From assembly GCF_010093535.1 (NCBI RefSeq), contig NW_022985172.1, forward strand, positions 121,083 to 185,082: DNA of 64,000 nt, read 5' to 3'. Positions 24,413 through 35,500 of the stretch are shown here, piece by piece. Numbering within the stretch: the first letter of the stretch is position 1; each line of letters begins with the position of its first letter. The translations under genes and the position numbers were made by a program. The notes beneath the pieces are model-generated. The model was not told the origin of the DNA and made no database searches. It saw nothing but the letters and a program-made list of their open reading frames with translations. The DNA comes from Lindgomyces ingoldianus (lineage: Eukaryota; Ascomycota; Dothideomycetes; Pleosporales; Lindgomycetaceae).

Positions 24413-27398
24413 AATAGATAACCTAGATAAACTAATCTCTATATAAAAAGATCTTTTAAAGAAAAAAAAGAAAAGACAGCCTTATAAAAATATTATAAAG
24501 GTAGAACTAGAGCCTACTATAGACTAAGCCCCTTAGGATAGCAATGCTGCACTAGTGCAAAAGGAAAATATAGATACTAGAAAAAGTAAAAAGTAAAGAA
24601 AACCTGTATAAAGTCTAGACTAGGTATTTCTAACCTAGAAGAAGAAGGATAATTAGGCTTTGTTTATTAAGCTTTATATAGACAGTGTATTTACTACACC
24701 TAAAAAACTATTTAAGAAATTAGACTATATAGAGATAGATACTCTAATTACTAATAGCACTTTTAAGGTTATAGTGTATAACTTAATAAGGCATAAAAGT
24801 TAGATTTTTAACTTTTACTTTATATAAAAAGTAAAAGGCAAAATAACTTAACTATATAAGAAATTCTACCTAGTGTTTACTAGCTACTTAGATAAAAAAA
24901 GAAATTCTTACTTAGTTACTAACTATCTAGAGGATAAGCTAAAGACTACTCTTAGCTATAAGAGCAAGCCTAAAAGCTATGTATAGAATGCATTTTAAAC
25001 TGTGTAATATTATATAAGTATATATTTAATTAATAAATAAGCTTATGCGCACGCTATACACAAAGCTACTAAAAGAGATGCACTAGAGCTTTCTACTAAA
25101 TATAATACTCTAGGTTGTACAACTCTTATATAGAGCTGCTAAATTAGGACTGTATTAGTTTAAGACATACTATAACTACTATAAAGAAAAGCTATGTATG
25201 CACATTTTTTTATACAACCTCTACTTTTTAATTATTAATAAAAAAAAGCACACCTTTAATATTACTAGCCTATAGATAGACAACACTTTAAGTATTATAA
25301 TAAAAAATTTTATGTAAAGAGAAAAAAAAAACTATAAAAAGTAAAGTTCTATATAAAAAGTAAAACTATTTTAGTAAAAAAGCAGCTTATTAAGTTTAAC
25401 AGTAAAAGAATTAAACTTACACATAATATAGTAGTTCTTACTTAGAAAAAATAAGTAAGCTACTTTTATATAATTAACCTAAAGGACAAGGATGCTGCAT
25501 AATAATATGTTAAGTAATATGCAAAAGAGGTATACATTACATTTATATAGTAACTAGAGGCGGCATTTAACCTATCTATTACTGCACAAACTATAGACCT
25601 TTTATATAATAACATTAACACACTTAACACATAAATCTAATAGTAGATAGATAATAGTAAGTGTAGTCTTACCTTTCTACTATTACAGCTTAATTATGCA
25701 AAGCTATTTATCTTTATAGATAGATTATTTACTAATAATAAGAACCTTAGCTTATAGCTAGAATTTTTAATTATATTAAGTAATAAGAACTGTATAAAGT
25801 AAAGTAACTACTTTAAAATATTAGGCAACATTATATACTAAAATTCTACTAGGTGTAAAAGAGTAACTAGGAGTGTCCTTACTAGTAAACTATATAAAAT
25901 AGTTAAAAGTTTAATAATGTAATTACCTTTAGTATAACTTTATAGTAAATTATATAAACACTTAAACTACTACTAATCCTAGTAGTAATCTGCATAAATT
26001 TAAGGTTTTTATATAATTGCCTTATTAAGCTAGGCACTACTAGTAAAAAGTAACTTATAATTAACATTATATTACTCTATAAATTATATAAGAAAAGGGA
26101 AATTACTAAGATAAAGTAGATTAATAGTAAAGACAACTTAGTAGATGTATGTATAAAGAAAATACTAAACTAAGCTCTTTAATTATTAGTTCTAACTAAC
26201 TGCCTCTTTATCTAGATAGAAGCATCTGTGGACTAGCTAGATTTTATGCGCAAAGATGCCTTAAACTAACTAGACTAATAACACCTTTATATAAGGCCTA
26301 TCTTTTTTATTTTTTTTATTATACACACTTATTTTTCTTATTATAAGATTAGAAGAGAAGAATATGTAAGAAAGATAGTCTATTTGTCTAGTATATAGGA
26401 AAAGAAAAAGCTACTACCCCTTACATATAGTAGTTACAATGCAGACTACAGCTCTGCTATACACACAAGGCGCAGGCATTAGCCTAGAAGTTAGCTAACA
26501 CATAACACTTAATAAAAGAAGAGGCACTAGTAGTGCTGCTGTAATAATAAGTATATAGAGATACTAAGACCTAACTATAACTTTAGACTAAAACTGCATA
26601 GAAGTACCTCTTATAACACACAACCTTTACTGCCTATAGCTGCAGATTAATGCTAGTAGGCAAGACAACATTAATATTATAAGACAGTAAAGCTGCTACA
26701 TGCTGCTTCTTAGCCTGTCTATAATTAGCATTTTATATAAGAAGAAAGTAGAAAAGCTAAAGAATCTGTATATTTATACTAAAATGCTAAATAAACTGCT
26801 AATTAGTAGCAGAACTAGTTAAAAGGGTGACGCAGATGCGCCTTAGGCCGCTAGACTGCACAAGGACGTTAAAGACGCCCGCACTAACAGCGCTAGAGGT
26901 AGAGGAGAAAGGCTAGAGAGACATCTTTCTGTATCTGTGTGTGTGTGTGTGCAGGCAGGAGTATCTGTTACTGTTAGCACTGTATAAAAAGAGAAAAAAG
27001 CTAGGAAATTATACAGTAGGGCTTAAAAAGTAAAGGATAAAGAAGAGAAGGTAAAGAAGAAGAGAAGACCTTATTATATACACCTCCCTACACACCTGCC
27101 TATACAAAGATCTTACACTATTCTAGCATAAAACCTTGCACAAAATAGCTTGTACACTACTAAATTACTTACAAAGCAAGCATATAAAGGCTAAACAATA
27201 ATAGCTTAAAACACTTTACACTATTTATAAAGCTATTTACATAGTGTAACTAGCTTATCTTAATGTATAGCATTACTAAGGCAAGTCTTAATAAATAAAG
27301 TAGAGTAAAGGCAGAACATAATTAAATAGACTTACACAGATAGAAGGGAGGTAACGCATATAAAAGGCAACTCTTTAGATAAAAAGAAAAGTTGCTAG
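24413..27398 (+). pseudogene. Copia element 2, RT and RNase H remnant
   Basis: This resumes element 2 after the Helitron. RT end: IDNTL block near 25,270-25,290 and KRIKLTHNIVVLT near 25,405-25,450. RNase H: KLFIFIDR (about 25,700) where the family has VFVDASF, then CKRVTRSVL (about 25,850-25,890), then LIKLGTTSKKQLIINI (about 26,020-26,070). This identifies the family as the fungal Ty1/copia type. It runs to a polypurine tract (AAAAAGAAAAGTTGCTAG) at 27,380-27,398. Confidence 0.85.
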
Positions 27399-27593
27399 TG
27401 TCTGTACACAGCAGTAGTGTTATAGTCTAGATATAAGCAATTACGCATAAGTAGAACTATGTATCTATGTTACATAATGCTTATGCGTAAACCTTTATGC
27501 GTAAACATCTAGATATCCCCCTTTTTTTTTATATAGAGAAAAGATAAGAGCAATAGAACTAGAAATATGTTGCCCTTACCTTACCTACCTTAT

Positions 27594-28117
27594 TGTCAGA
27601 TTGAAGCACTGTTTCTAGGCTTCCTGAGATGAATGATGGGTTTAGATGTGATGTATAGGATGATTGATTCATTGTCTTTATTTATCGATCCTTTTTCTGC
27701 TCTACTCGTGTTACTCGGCTTTTGTTTTTCCGATCCGAGTCCCTCGCGCACTAGCCCTATGCGCGACCAGTTTGCAACATGCTGCAATTTGCTGCAATTT
27801 GCTGCAANNNNNNNNNNNNNNNNNNNNNNNNNNNNNNNNNNNNNNNNNNNNNNNNNNNNNNNNNNNNNNNNNNNNNNNNNNNNNNNNNNNNNNNNNNNNN
27901 NNNNNNNNNNNNNNNNNNNNNNNNNNNNNNNNNNNNNNNNNNNNNNNNNNNNNNNNNNNNNNNNNNNNNNNNNNNNNNNNNNNNNNNNNNNNNNNNNNNN
28001 NNNNNNNNNNNNNNNNNNNNNNTGCAGCAACATACTGTTCGAGCTTATTGCTCGTACTATGTAGCAGCTTTCGTCAAACGTTCCTCCTGTCTTGACAGTA
28101 GGTGCGCATATCTGACA
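27594..28117 (+). mobile_element. LTR insertion with an assembly gap
   Basis: A segment with little RIP starts TGTCAGATTG and ends ATCTGACA, with TSD CTTAT on both sides (27,589-27,593; 28,118-28,122). It sits inside the 3' LTR of element 2. It contains 215 N (27,808-28,022), flanked by repeats of TTGCTGCAAT, so assembly probably collapsed or broke in a short tandem array. It is a solo LTR if the gap is small; a longer element could be hidden. Long open frames across it exist only because N was translated. Confidence 0.8.
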
Positions 28118-28633
28118 CTTATACGCTGTGCACACTGTACACCACTCTTACTCTTGCTACTTAAGTGCTTATACTATAAGCAGCTAGCTGTCAGAGCCTA
28201 TTCAACACTAGAGGTTCTTAATAGGTGTTAATCTAGCATTTGCATAGTGCATCTTAGGTATCTTATATAGACATAGATTTTAGGAATGTAGCAGCCTAAA
28301 ATAATATATCTATATTAATAACATATAGAACATTTTTATTATTAATTTATATAACATTAATAATAACTTTATAGTTAAAGTAAGTGTTATCTTTAATTAT
28401 AAACTTAAATTTTTATAGAGCCTAGTTATATAATTAGCAGAGGTAGTAAAACTTCTTAATCTTTTTTAACACTACAGCATTAATGTTATAGCTAGCGCTA
28501 GTTAGCATCTTTTAGAGTTTTTTTATATAAGAGTGTCTAAATTAGTAGTAAAAGCAGTAAAGTTCTAATTTAGTAAAAAAAGACATAGATTTTTTTTTAC
28601 TAACATTAAAAAAAAAGTGTCTCTATTTTTATA

Positions 28634-30499
28634 ACATACTTTATAGGCGAGTTGCTTACACACCTAAGTTGCTTACTTTTGCTAAGACCCTACTACACTA
28701 CTCTTCTTACACTAATACATTCCTAATAACACTTCTTAAATGTGTTAAAGGAATGTTAGATGCAGCTTATACTTTAGGCTTTTAAATAAGACATAATACT
28801 TTTTAAGTAACACGCTACAGGTATTTATAGGGTCTTTTAAAAAATAATAAGTAACTAATATGCTAGATAACCTTTCTAAGCTAATTATACAGCTAACTTA
28901 TAAAAGCTAGATAATAATAAAAAGTAGGTAATTATTTAGCACATACTTAAGCTAAATGTGTAAGGATTTCCCTCTTAGCTAGTAGCTGTAGCTAATATAG
29001 CTAATTCTTTACATGCTAAGTATAATATAGGCTATATTAGCATAAACTAGCCTAATATGTTTATTAAGTGTTACTTAAAGCTTAAAGTAAAGTTTAAGTG
29101 TAAGTATAACTATAAAAAAGCTTTTTATAAAGATTTTACAGTAATTTAAGGCTAGTTTAACCTTATAAAGAATATTAAAGCTAAGTATAGCATTTAGAAT
29201 AATAACATGTACAACTTTAATAAGACAGGGTTTATAATAGGCTAGATATCTACTAGAGTAGTTGTTACAAGTTTAGAGAGATAAGGACAGCTAAAAGCAG
29301 TCTAGCTAGGCAACTAGGAGTAGATAACAGCTATCTAGGGCATTAATGCTAAAAAGTAGGCTATTCTGCTCTTTATTATCTTCTAGGGTAGCAACTACTT
29401 TTTAAACTAGTATAAAAAGGAAAATCTACTTTAGAATTAGGTTATTATAATCTCTAAGCATAGCTAGACTACTAATTAGCTTAGTCTAGACTAGTTAAAG
29501 CACTTTAATGTGTATATAAAGAAGCATACTGTTAGTAGCTACTATCTGCTAGTTATTAACAGCTATAAGAGCTATAACTTACTTTATTTTTAGTAATACT
29601 ATAAAAATAATAAAATTATTACTATTTATATGCTTTTTTACTTATTACACTTTCTATAGCTACTTAATGTAGGTTGTTTTGCTTTTTTAAAGAAGGTGTA
29701 TAAGCGCTAAGCTAAAAACCTTATATGTAACTAGATTACTTATATTATAAAAATACAGTTTCTACTATGCTTTAAAGTAGCTTATAATGCTGTAATTACT
29801 TTTAGTAATATCTAAGAAAGGTTCTAAGGCGCTAGATTAGTTCCTTTTAACCTATAATAAGTTATAATAGGCTTTAATGTAAAGTTGCGCACTCTATTAC
29901 TACTACTACCTATATATAACAAGCCCTAGTAGTTACAAACTCTAAGTAATACTTTAAAACTTAGGTTATAATTAATGCTTATAAAGATAAAAATTTAGAA
30001 GCATATAAATAGTTTACTAACTTTTATAGTTAAGGCGTTTAAGAAGGTTTTAAAAAGGGCAGGAATAATTATGTATAAGCTAGTGTTAGCGCAATAGAAA
30101 ATTACTAAGCTTTAAGTAGCTAATAAGGCTGCTATATAACATAAATTATATAAAAGAAAGCAGATTAAGGTAGAAAAAACCTTAATAATTTAAAAAGGCC
30201 TACGCTTAATAGCTCTAAAGGAGTTTAAAGCGCGTAGTAATAGGAAGAAGGTAAAGAAGCAGGTGTAAGCTAAAGTAGGTAAGCTATTCTAAAGGCGCTG
30301 TAGACAGTGTAATTAGACTAGGCATAACACGCAAATATGTAAGCAAGAAGTAGAAGTAGTATCTAAATAATATTCTAGGCTGTACTATACTATATAGTGC
30401 TAGAGCAGGTTGTTATAGGCTATAATAGAGTTTGTTAGGGTGGGGTCTTGGCAAAAGTAAGCAACTCAGGTGTGTGAGCAACTCGCCTATAAAGTACGT
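28634..30499 (+). mobile_element. Fot1/pogo-type DNA transposon, 1,866 bp
   Basis: Terminal inverted repeats of about 70 bp (ACATACTTTATAGGCGAG... and the matching end, GCAACTCGCCTATAAAGTACGT) are flanked by a TA duplication (28,632-28,633; 30,500-30,501). Element 2 has the empty TA site near 14,420. Size, TA target and the single transposase frame fit the Fot1 group of pogo elements. RIP has destroyed it. Confidence 0.9.
28930..30380 (+). pseudogene. Fot1/pogo DDE transposase remnant
   Basis: One plus-strand frame with stops shows the DDE_1 fold. MYNFNKTGF has the first catalytic codon at 29,219 as AAT (family DETGF). LLVINSYKSYN has the second at 29,558 as AAC (family DGHxSH). LLQLLNVGCF has the third at 29,666 as AAT (family PLDVGCF). 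Spacing of the last two is 36 codons, the DD35D of Fot1. All three catalytic Asp codons have become Asn, as GAY to AAY changes would do. Upstream, ISTRVVVT and IQGINAK blocks are also recognisable. Confidence 0.88.
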
Positions 30500-31281
30500 T
30501 ATAATAAAGATAGTAGTTTTGTTTTTATATATAAAAATATTTAAAATATTATTAAAGTATGCCCTAAGTTAGTTAGCATCTGCTAGTAATAGCAGAAATA
30601 GTATTAAAGTCTTTAAAATGTAGTATGTAACTAGACTAATTAGGTTTTAAATTTATATAGTACTAATTAATCTTTTTAGTATCTAGCTTTTAAAGCTAAT
30701 ATCTATTTAGCTAAGTATTTAATTAATTTTTATATATAAGTTCTCTTATATATACACCTTAAGTTAAGACTTACTAATAGTAGAGATCTTTACTACGCCT
30801 GTGTTCTATAGTTTACCTTAGTATACTATATAGTATTAGTTATTAAGGATAAACTACTTAGCATACTTCTTAGGTTTAATGCTATAGATGTCCTCTTCTA
30901 TTACATAGTATAAGTAGGCAGTAGAGGTAAAGTAGTTAATAGCTTTCTTAGCATTTTTACTTTTTTATTTTATTTTCTTTATATTATATAAATTATTTTT
31001 TTAGAGTAACTTTTAAAGTCTTAGATATATAAAGTAATAGCTTTATATAATAAAGTCTTATTATAAAAATCTTTATATAAGGTAATATACTAGTTCTTTG
31101 CTTATATATAGTTATTATAAAAGTAGTTTAATAACTAACATCTTTTTTTATAGCAGATAAAGCACTTTTTTGTCTGTGTGTAGTTATCTCTAGATTGTAG
31201 CCTAAACCTAGATAGAGATCTTCTATGTTATCTTCTTCTACATAGAGAAAAGCTTCTCTTTTATTATACAAACTCTTATTA

Positions 31282-32381
31282 ACGTACTTTACAGGCGAGT
31301 TGCTCACACACCTAAGTTGCTTACTTTTGCTAAGACCCTACTAAACTACTCTTTCTACACTAATGCATTCCTAACAACACTACTTAGACGCGCTAAAAGA
31401 ACGTGAGATATAGTTTACACTCTAAACTTTTAAACAAGACATAAAACTTTTAAAGAAATGTGCTGTAGCTACATATAGAGTCCTATAAATAATAACAAAT
31501 AACTACAGCGCTAGGCAACTTTTATAAGCTAATTCTATAGCTAACTTATAGAGGCTACGCAATAAAAACAAGCAGGTAATTATTAAGACTATACTTAAGC
31601 TATATGCGCAAGGATTTTCCCCTTAGATAGCATTTATAGCTAATATAGCTAATTCTTTGCGTGCTAAGCAAAATCTAGGCTATGTTAGCATAAACTAGCC
31701 TAGTACGTTTGTAAAGCGTTATTTAGAGCTTAAAGTAAAGTTTTAAGCGCAAGTATAGTTAATAGATGTTTAGCCTATTATAAAGCCTGTCTTGCTAAAG
31801 TTGTACGTGTTATTATCCTAGATGCTATGCTTAGCTTTAATATTCTTTACAAGGCTAAACCTGCCCTAAATTACCCTAGGACTCCTATAGAGAGCTCTCT
31901 TATAGTTATACTTACACTTAAATGTTACTTTAAGCTCTAAATAACGCTTTACAAACGTACTAGGCTAGTTTATGCTAACATAGCCTAGATTTTGCTTAGC
32001 GCGCAAAGAATTAGCTATATTAGCTATAAATGCTATCTAAGGGGAAAATCCTTGCGCATATAGCTTAAGTATAGTCTTAACAATTACCTGCTTGTTTTTA
32101 TTACGTAGCCTTTATAAGTTAGCTATAGAATTAGCTTGTAAAAGTTGTCTAGCGCTATAGTTATTTATTGTTATTTATAGAACTTTGTATGTAGCTACAG
32201 CATGTTTCTTTAAAAGTTTTATGTTTTGTTTAAAAGTTTAGAGCGTAAACTATATCTTATGTTCTTTTAGCGCGTCTAAGTAGTGTTGTTAGGAATGCAT
32301 TAGTGTAGGAAGGGTGGTTTAGTAGGGTCTTAGCAAAAGTAAGCGACTCAGGTGTGTGAGCAACTCGCCCGTGAAGTACGT
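31282..32381. mobile_element. 1.1-kb foldback element derived from the Fot1/pogo element
   Basis: It has the same inverted ends as the 28,634 element (ACGTACTTTACAGGCGAG / reverse), a TA duplication at 31,280-31,281 and 32,382-32,383, and an empty site in element 2 near 13,635. Unlike a simple deletion derivative it is a long inverted repeat. The 5' part of the transposon (about 460 bp, 31,282-31,745) is repeated inverted at about 31,925-32,381. The right arm also continues about 170 bp further into transposase sequence. It cannot encode a transposase. Confidence 0.85.
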
Positions 32382-32577
32382 TATGTAGAGTTATATTAGC
32401 AGTTTATATAGTATGCATTAGGCAGTTTTTAGAAGTATTAGTTTACCTTTTAGTCTATAGTAACTTAGAGTAATGCTTATAAGTTGCTAAATAAAGCTTT
32501 ATATAAAGGCTTAATAGTAAATATAGCATGTTCTAGTTCTAGTTATTTCTAACAGGCTTATATAATAGCAGTGTGCA

Positions 32578-35500
32578 TGTCACGGTATCCTTCCCGGATC
32601 CCAGACATAACTGTATTAGACGCGTACTAGAGTATTATTAGTGCACGTCTAACATAAACACAACACAACACAGACATAAACTTAAGCATAAACTGCCTTA
32701 ACACTAACTAAACCTAGAATAGGCTTAATTTATACTTAAAGCGCTTAGACTTTTAAGCTAAGTATTTAATTACTAATTTTTTTTTAAACTTTTTTATTTC
32801 TTACATAACATCTTATACCTACTATAATACCTTATGTAGTAATTAAACTAGACCTTTATAAAGCTCTATAACCTTACTTGTGCATAATTATAACATTATA
32901 TTGTGTTAAAACTTTAGCTAAGAATAGCTTTTAAATCTAATCTAATAAGCTTAGTACTTATATAACTCTAAGCTATTAAAGTAAGCTAAAAAGCTTTTTA
33001 AAAAGCGCTTACTTTATAAGAAAGCTACTATGTTATAAGCTTTAAAGCTTTTTAAAAAAACTTTAAAAAATAGCTTTATATTATTAAGTAGTCTATTTCT
33101 GCTTTAACTTTTATTATAGTAGTAGAAACTAAGAACTTACTAGCCTTAAAGCTTACTTAAAAGTCTAGAGATAGCTTAACTCTTTTCTGCTTAATACTGC
33201 CTATAACTTATAACTTTTTTAACTTAGTAATAAAATCTAACTAACTCCCTAATTCTTTGCTGTTTAATAAAAAATAGAAAGACTTACTTTCTTTTCTACA
33301 TAAGCTCTAATATAAACTTAAAAGAAATATAGACTAATTCCCTTCTAAACACTCTTAGTTACTATATACTTACTTTTAACTTAACTATAACATAACAGCC
33401 TTAATTAACTTACTAATAGATAAAAATATTATTAACTTAGATTAATTTATAGTGTTCTTATAAGTAACTTATAAAAACTTAAATAAAAAGTTAATAGCTC
33501 TAAGTTACCTAAACACCTTATAATAAAAAAAAAAAAGCTTTACTTTACACTTTACTAAGTTCTACTAACTTACATCTAATATAGGCCTAAATAAGATAGG
33601 TTTAATTATAGCCTTATATAACTCTCTCTTAACTAAACTGTAACACGCTATAGTAAAAGAACCCCTTCTAAACAACCTTAACACGTATGTAAACCTAATT
33701 GCTACCTATAATAATAACATAAGGTTCCTCCTTGTACAAGCCCTAATACACCCCTAAACTAGCGCAGTTATAAATAAGGACTCTAACATAATAAAAATTA
33801 ATTTAAATTATGCTTTAGTTAGTTCTAAAAAGTATAAAAATTATATAAAAAAAAGTTAATGCTTTAAGTGTAGTAAGCATAGTTATATTTTTTAAAACTA
33901 CTTTATTTTTTTTTTTTAAGTCTACGCAAGTAGCGCTGCTAGCACTTATTAAAGATTCTTACTATTTTAATTTTATTTTTATAAGAGCTTTAACTTATAT
34001 TTAAGCCCTAATCTTTTTTACTACTCTTAACATAGCCGCAGCTATAGCAGTAGAAGCCTGTAAAAAGGCTTGTCTTAGAGCTAAGTTGCCCTTTAGAACT
34101 AATTTAACACTAGATCTTTGCTAACTTATAGGCTAAATCTCTTACTAATAACTAAAAGTACTAAGTTAATATTTTTATATGTTTATAATAAAAAACTATA
34201 TTAGCCTTAATATAAGCTCTTATTAACTTAAAAGTAAACAGTATAAGTTATATTAATAAAAAACTAGCATGTAAACTAAATCTTTAATTAACACTACTTA
34301 CTTAAATAATTTACTTAACTAGATTTAATAAAAAATAACTTAAAAAAAGTTTTATCTTTTATACTATAACTATTATAATTACCTACTAACACTATAAAAA
34401 GTAGATTAAGCTCTATGTAATAAACACAGGACATTATAACCTAATTCTAGGATAACTATAGCTGTATTAGCATAAGGTTGCTTTTAATTACTAAAAGTAA
34501 GTTCTAAACTTTAACTTTTTTTAATGCTAAGACATATGCTTACACTTATACTTAAATAACACTTAAGTAGCACTTAATATAGAAGGTTTTTAAACCTACT
34601 TTTTATTAACTTAAAAAAGAACTACTTAAGTAAGGCTAATAAGCTAGGCCTTTTACTAAAATAGGCTATGTAAAATAATTTAATAACTACTTAATGTAAG
34701 GCTAAGATGGCGCTTACGTGCGACAGGTATATATACTATTCTGCACCTGAAAATCAACGTTGGTTGATTATTTGTACCTTTTTAGTTGTATTGGCGGAGT
34801 AGTGCAGAGCCCTGTCCTTACACTTAAACTTAAAAAAAAAAAGCCTTTAAAGAATTTTTACTTACTTAATTTAAACATAAACTAGGACTTAAACAGCAGA
34901 TAGACATCTGCTATATAAGACCTGCCTTATTTACAACTCTAGCTTAATAACTAAATTATAAAATCTACATAGTTATAATTTCTAATATAGACTAAGCTTT
35001 AGCTTTCTAAAAACACACTAACTTAAAAATAATAGTCTTTTAAGACTACTATAACTTATTATATGTTTTTTTTTAAGACAAGTCTAATAAGCTTTTAATA
35101 TAACATCTATATAATTACTAAATAACTTTTAATCTTAGTAAACAACCTAGTTATAAGCTACTATATAAAATGTTGCTAAACAAATTAAAAGTGCTTTAAA
35201 AATACTTTAATAAAAACTTAAAAAAAAAGTTTATTTAAGCTAGCTTCTTACTAGTAGTGTTACTTATACTATTTATAAAAAAACTTAAAAGTAAGCTTTA
35301 ATTTTACATTAACTACTAAAGACTAAACACTATTACTATTAAAAACTAATACTTAATTTCTTTTTTATAGAAAACTCTAAGCTAACTAAGTAAAGTAAAG
35401 TATTTTATAAAGTTAGATATTATTACTGCCTTTAATAAGCTAAAGATAGTAAAGGGTAATAAGTAGCTAACAGCGTTTTAGACCTAATATAGACTATTTA

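Larger units (their letters stand above)
5872..28207 (+). mobile_element. Ty1/copia element 2 (whole, with nested insertions)
   Basis: Two 280-bp LTRs (5,872-5,934 joined to 11,630-11,846; 27,399-27,593 joined to 28,123-28,207) bound the element, and TSD CTAGA lies at 5,867-5,871 and 28,208-28,212. Joining the flanks restores the sequence of element 2's own integrase region in inverted orientation, so the host was another copy of the same family. Removing the gypsy insertion (5,695 bp with TSD), the Helitron (about 8,950 bp) and the gap-containing LTR (529 bp) leaves about 7.2 kb, a normal copia size. Order is gag/integrase (11,847-15,460), then RT/RNase H (24,413-27,398), as in Ty1/copia. 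All frames are broken by RIP. Confidence 0.88.

Noticed and set aside
5872..28207. A giant 22-kb LTR element carrying its own helicase
   Set aside because: The sibling element 3 and the inner TSD show that the size is due to a gypsy element, a Helitron and an LTR inserted in a normal 7.2-kb copia element.
27596..28231. Several open frames of 143-179 codons
   Set aside because: They span the N gap; the run of X residues keeps them open artificially.
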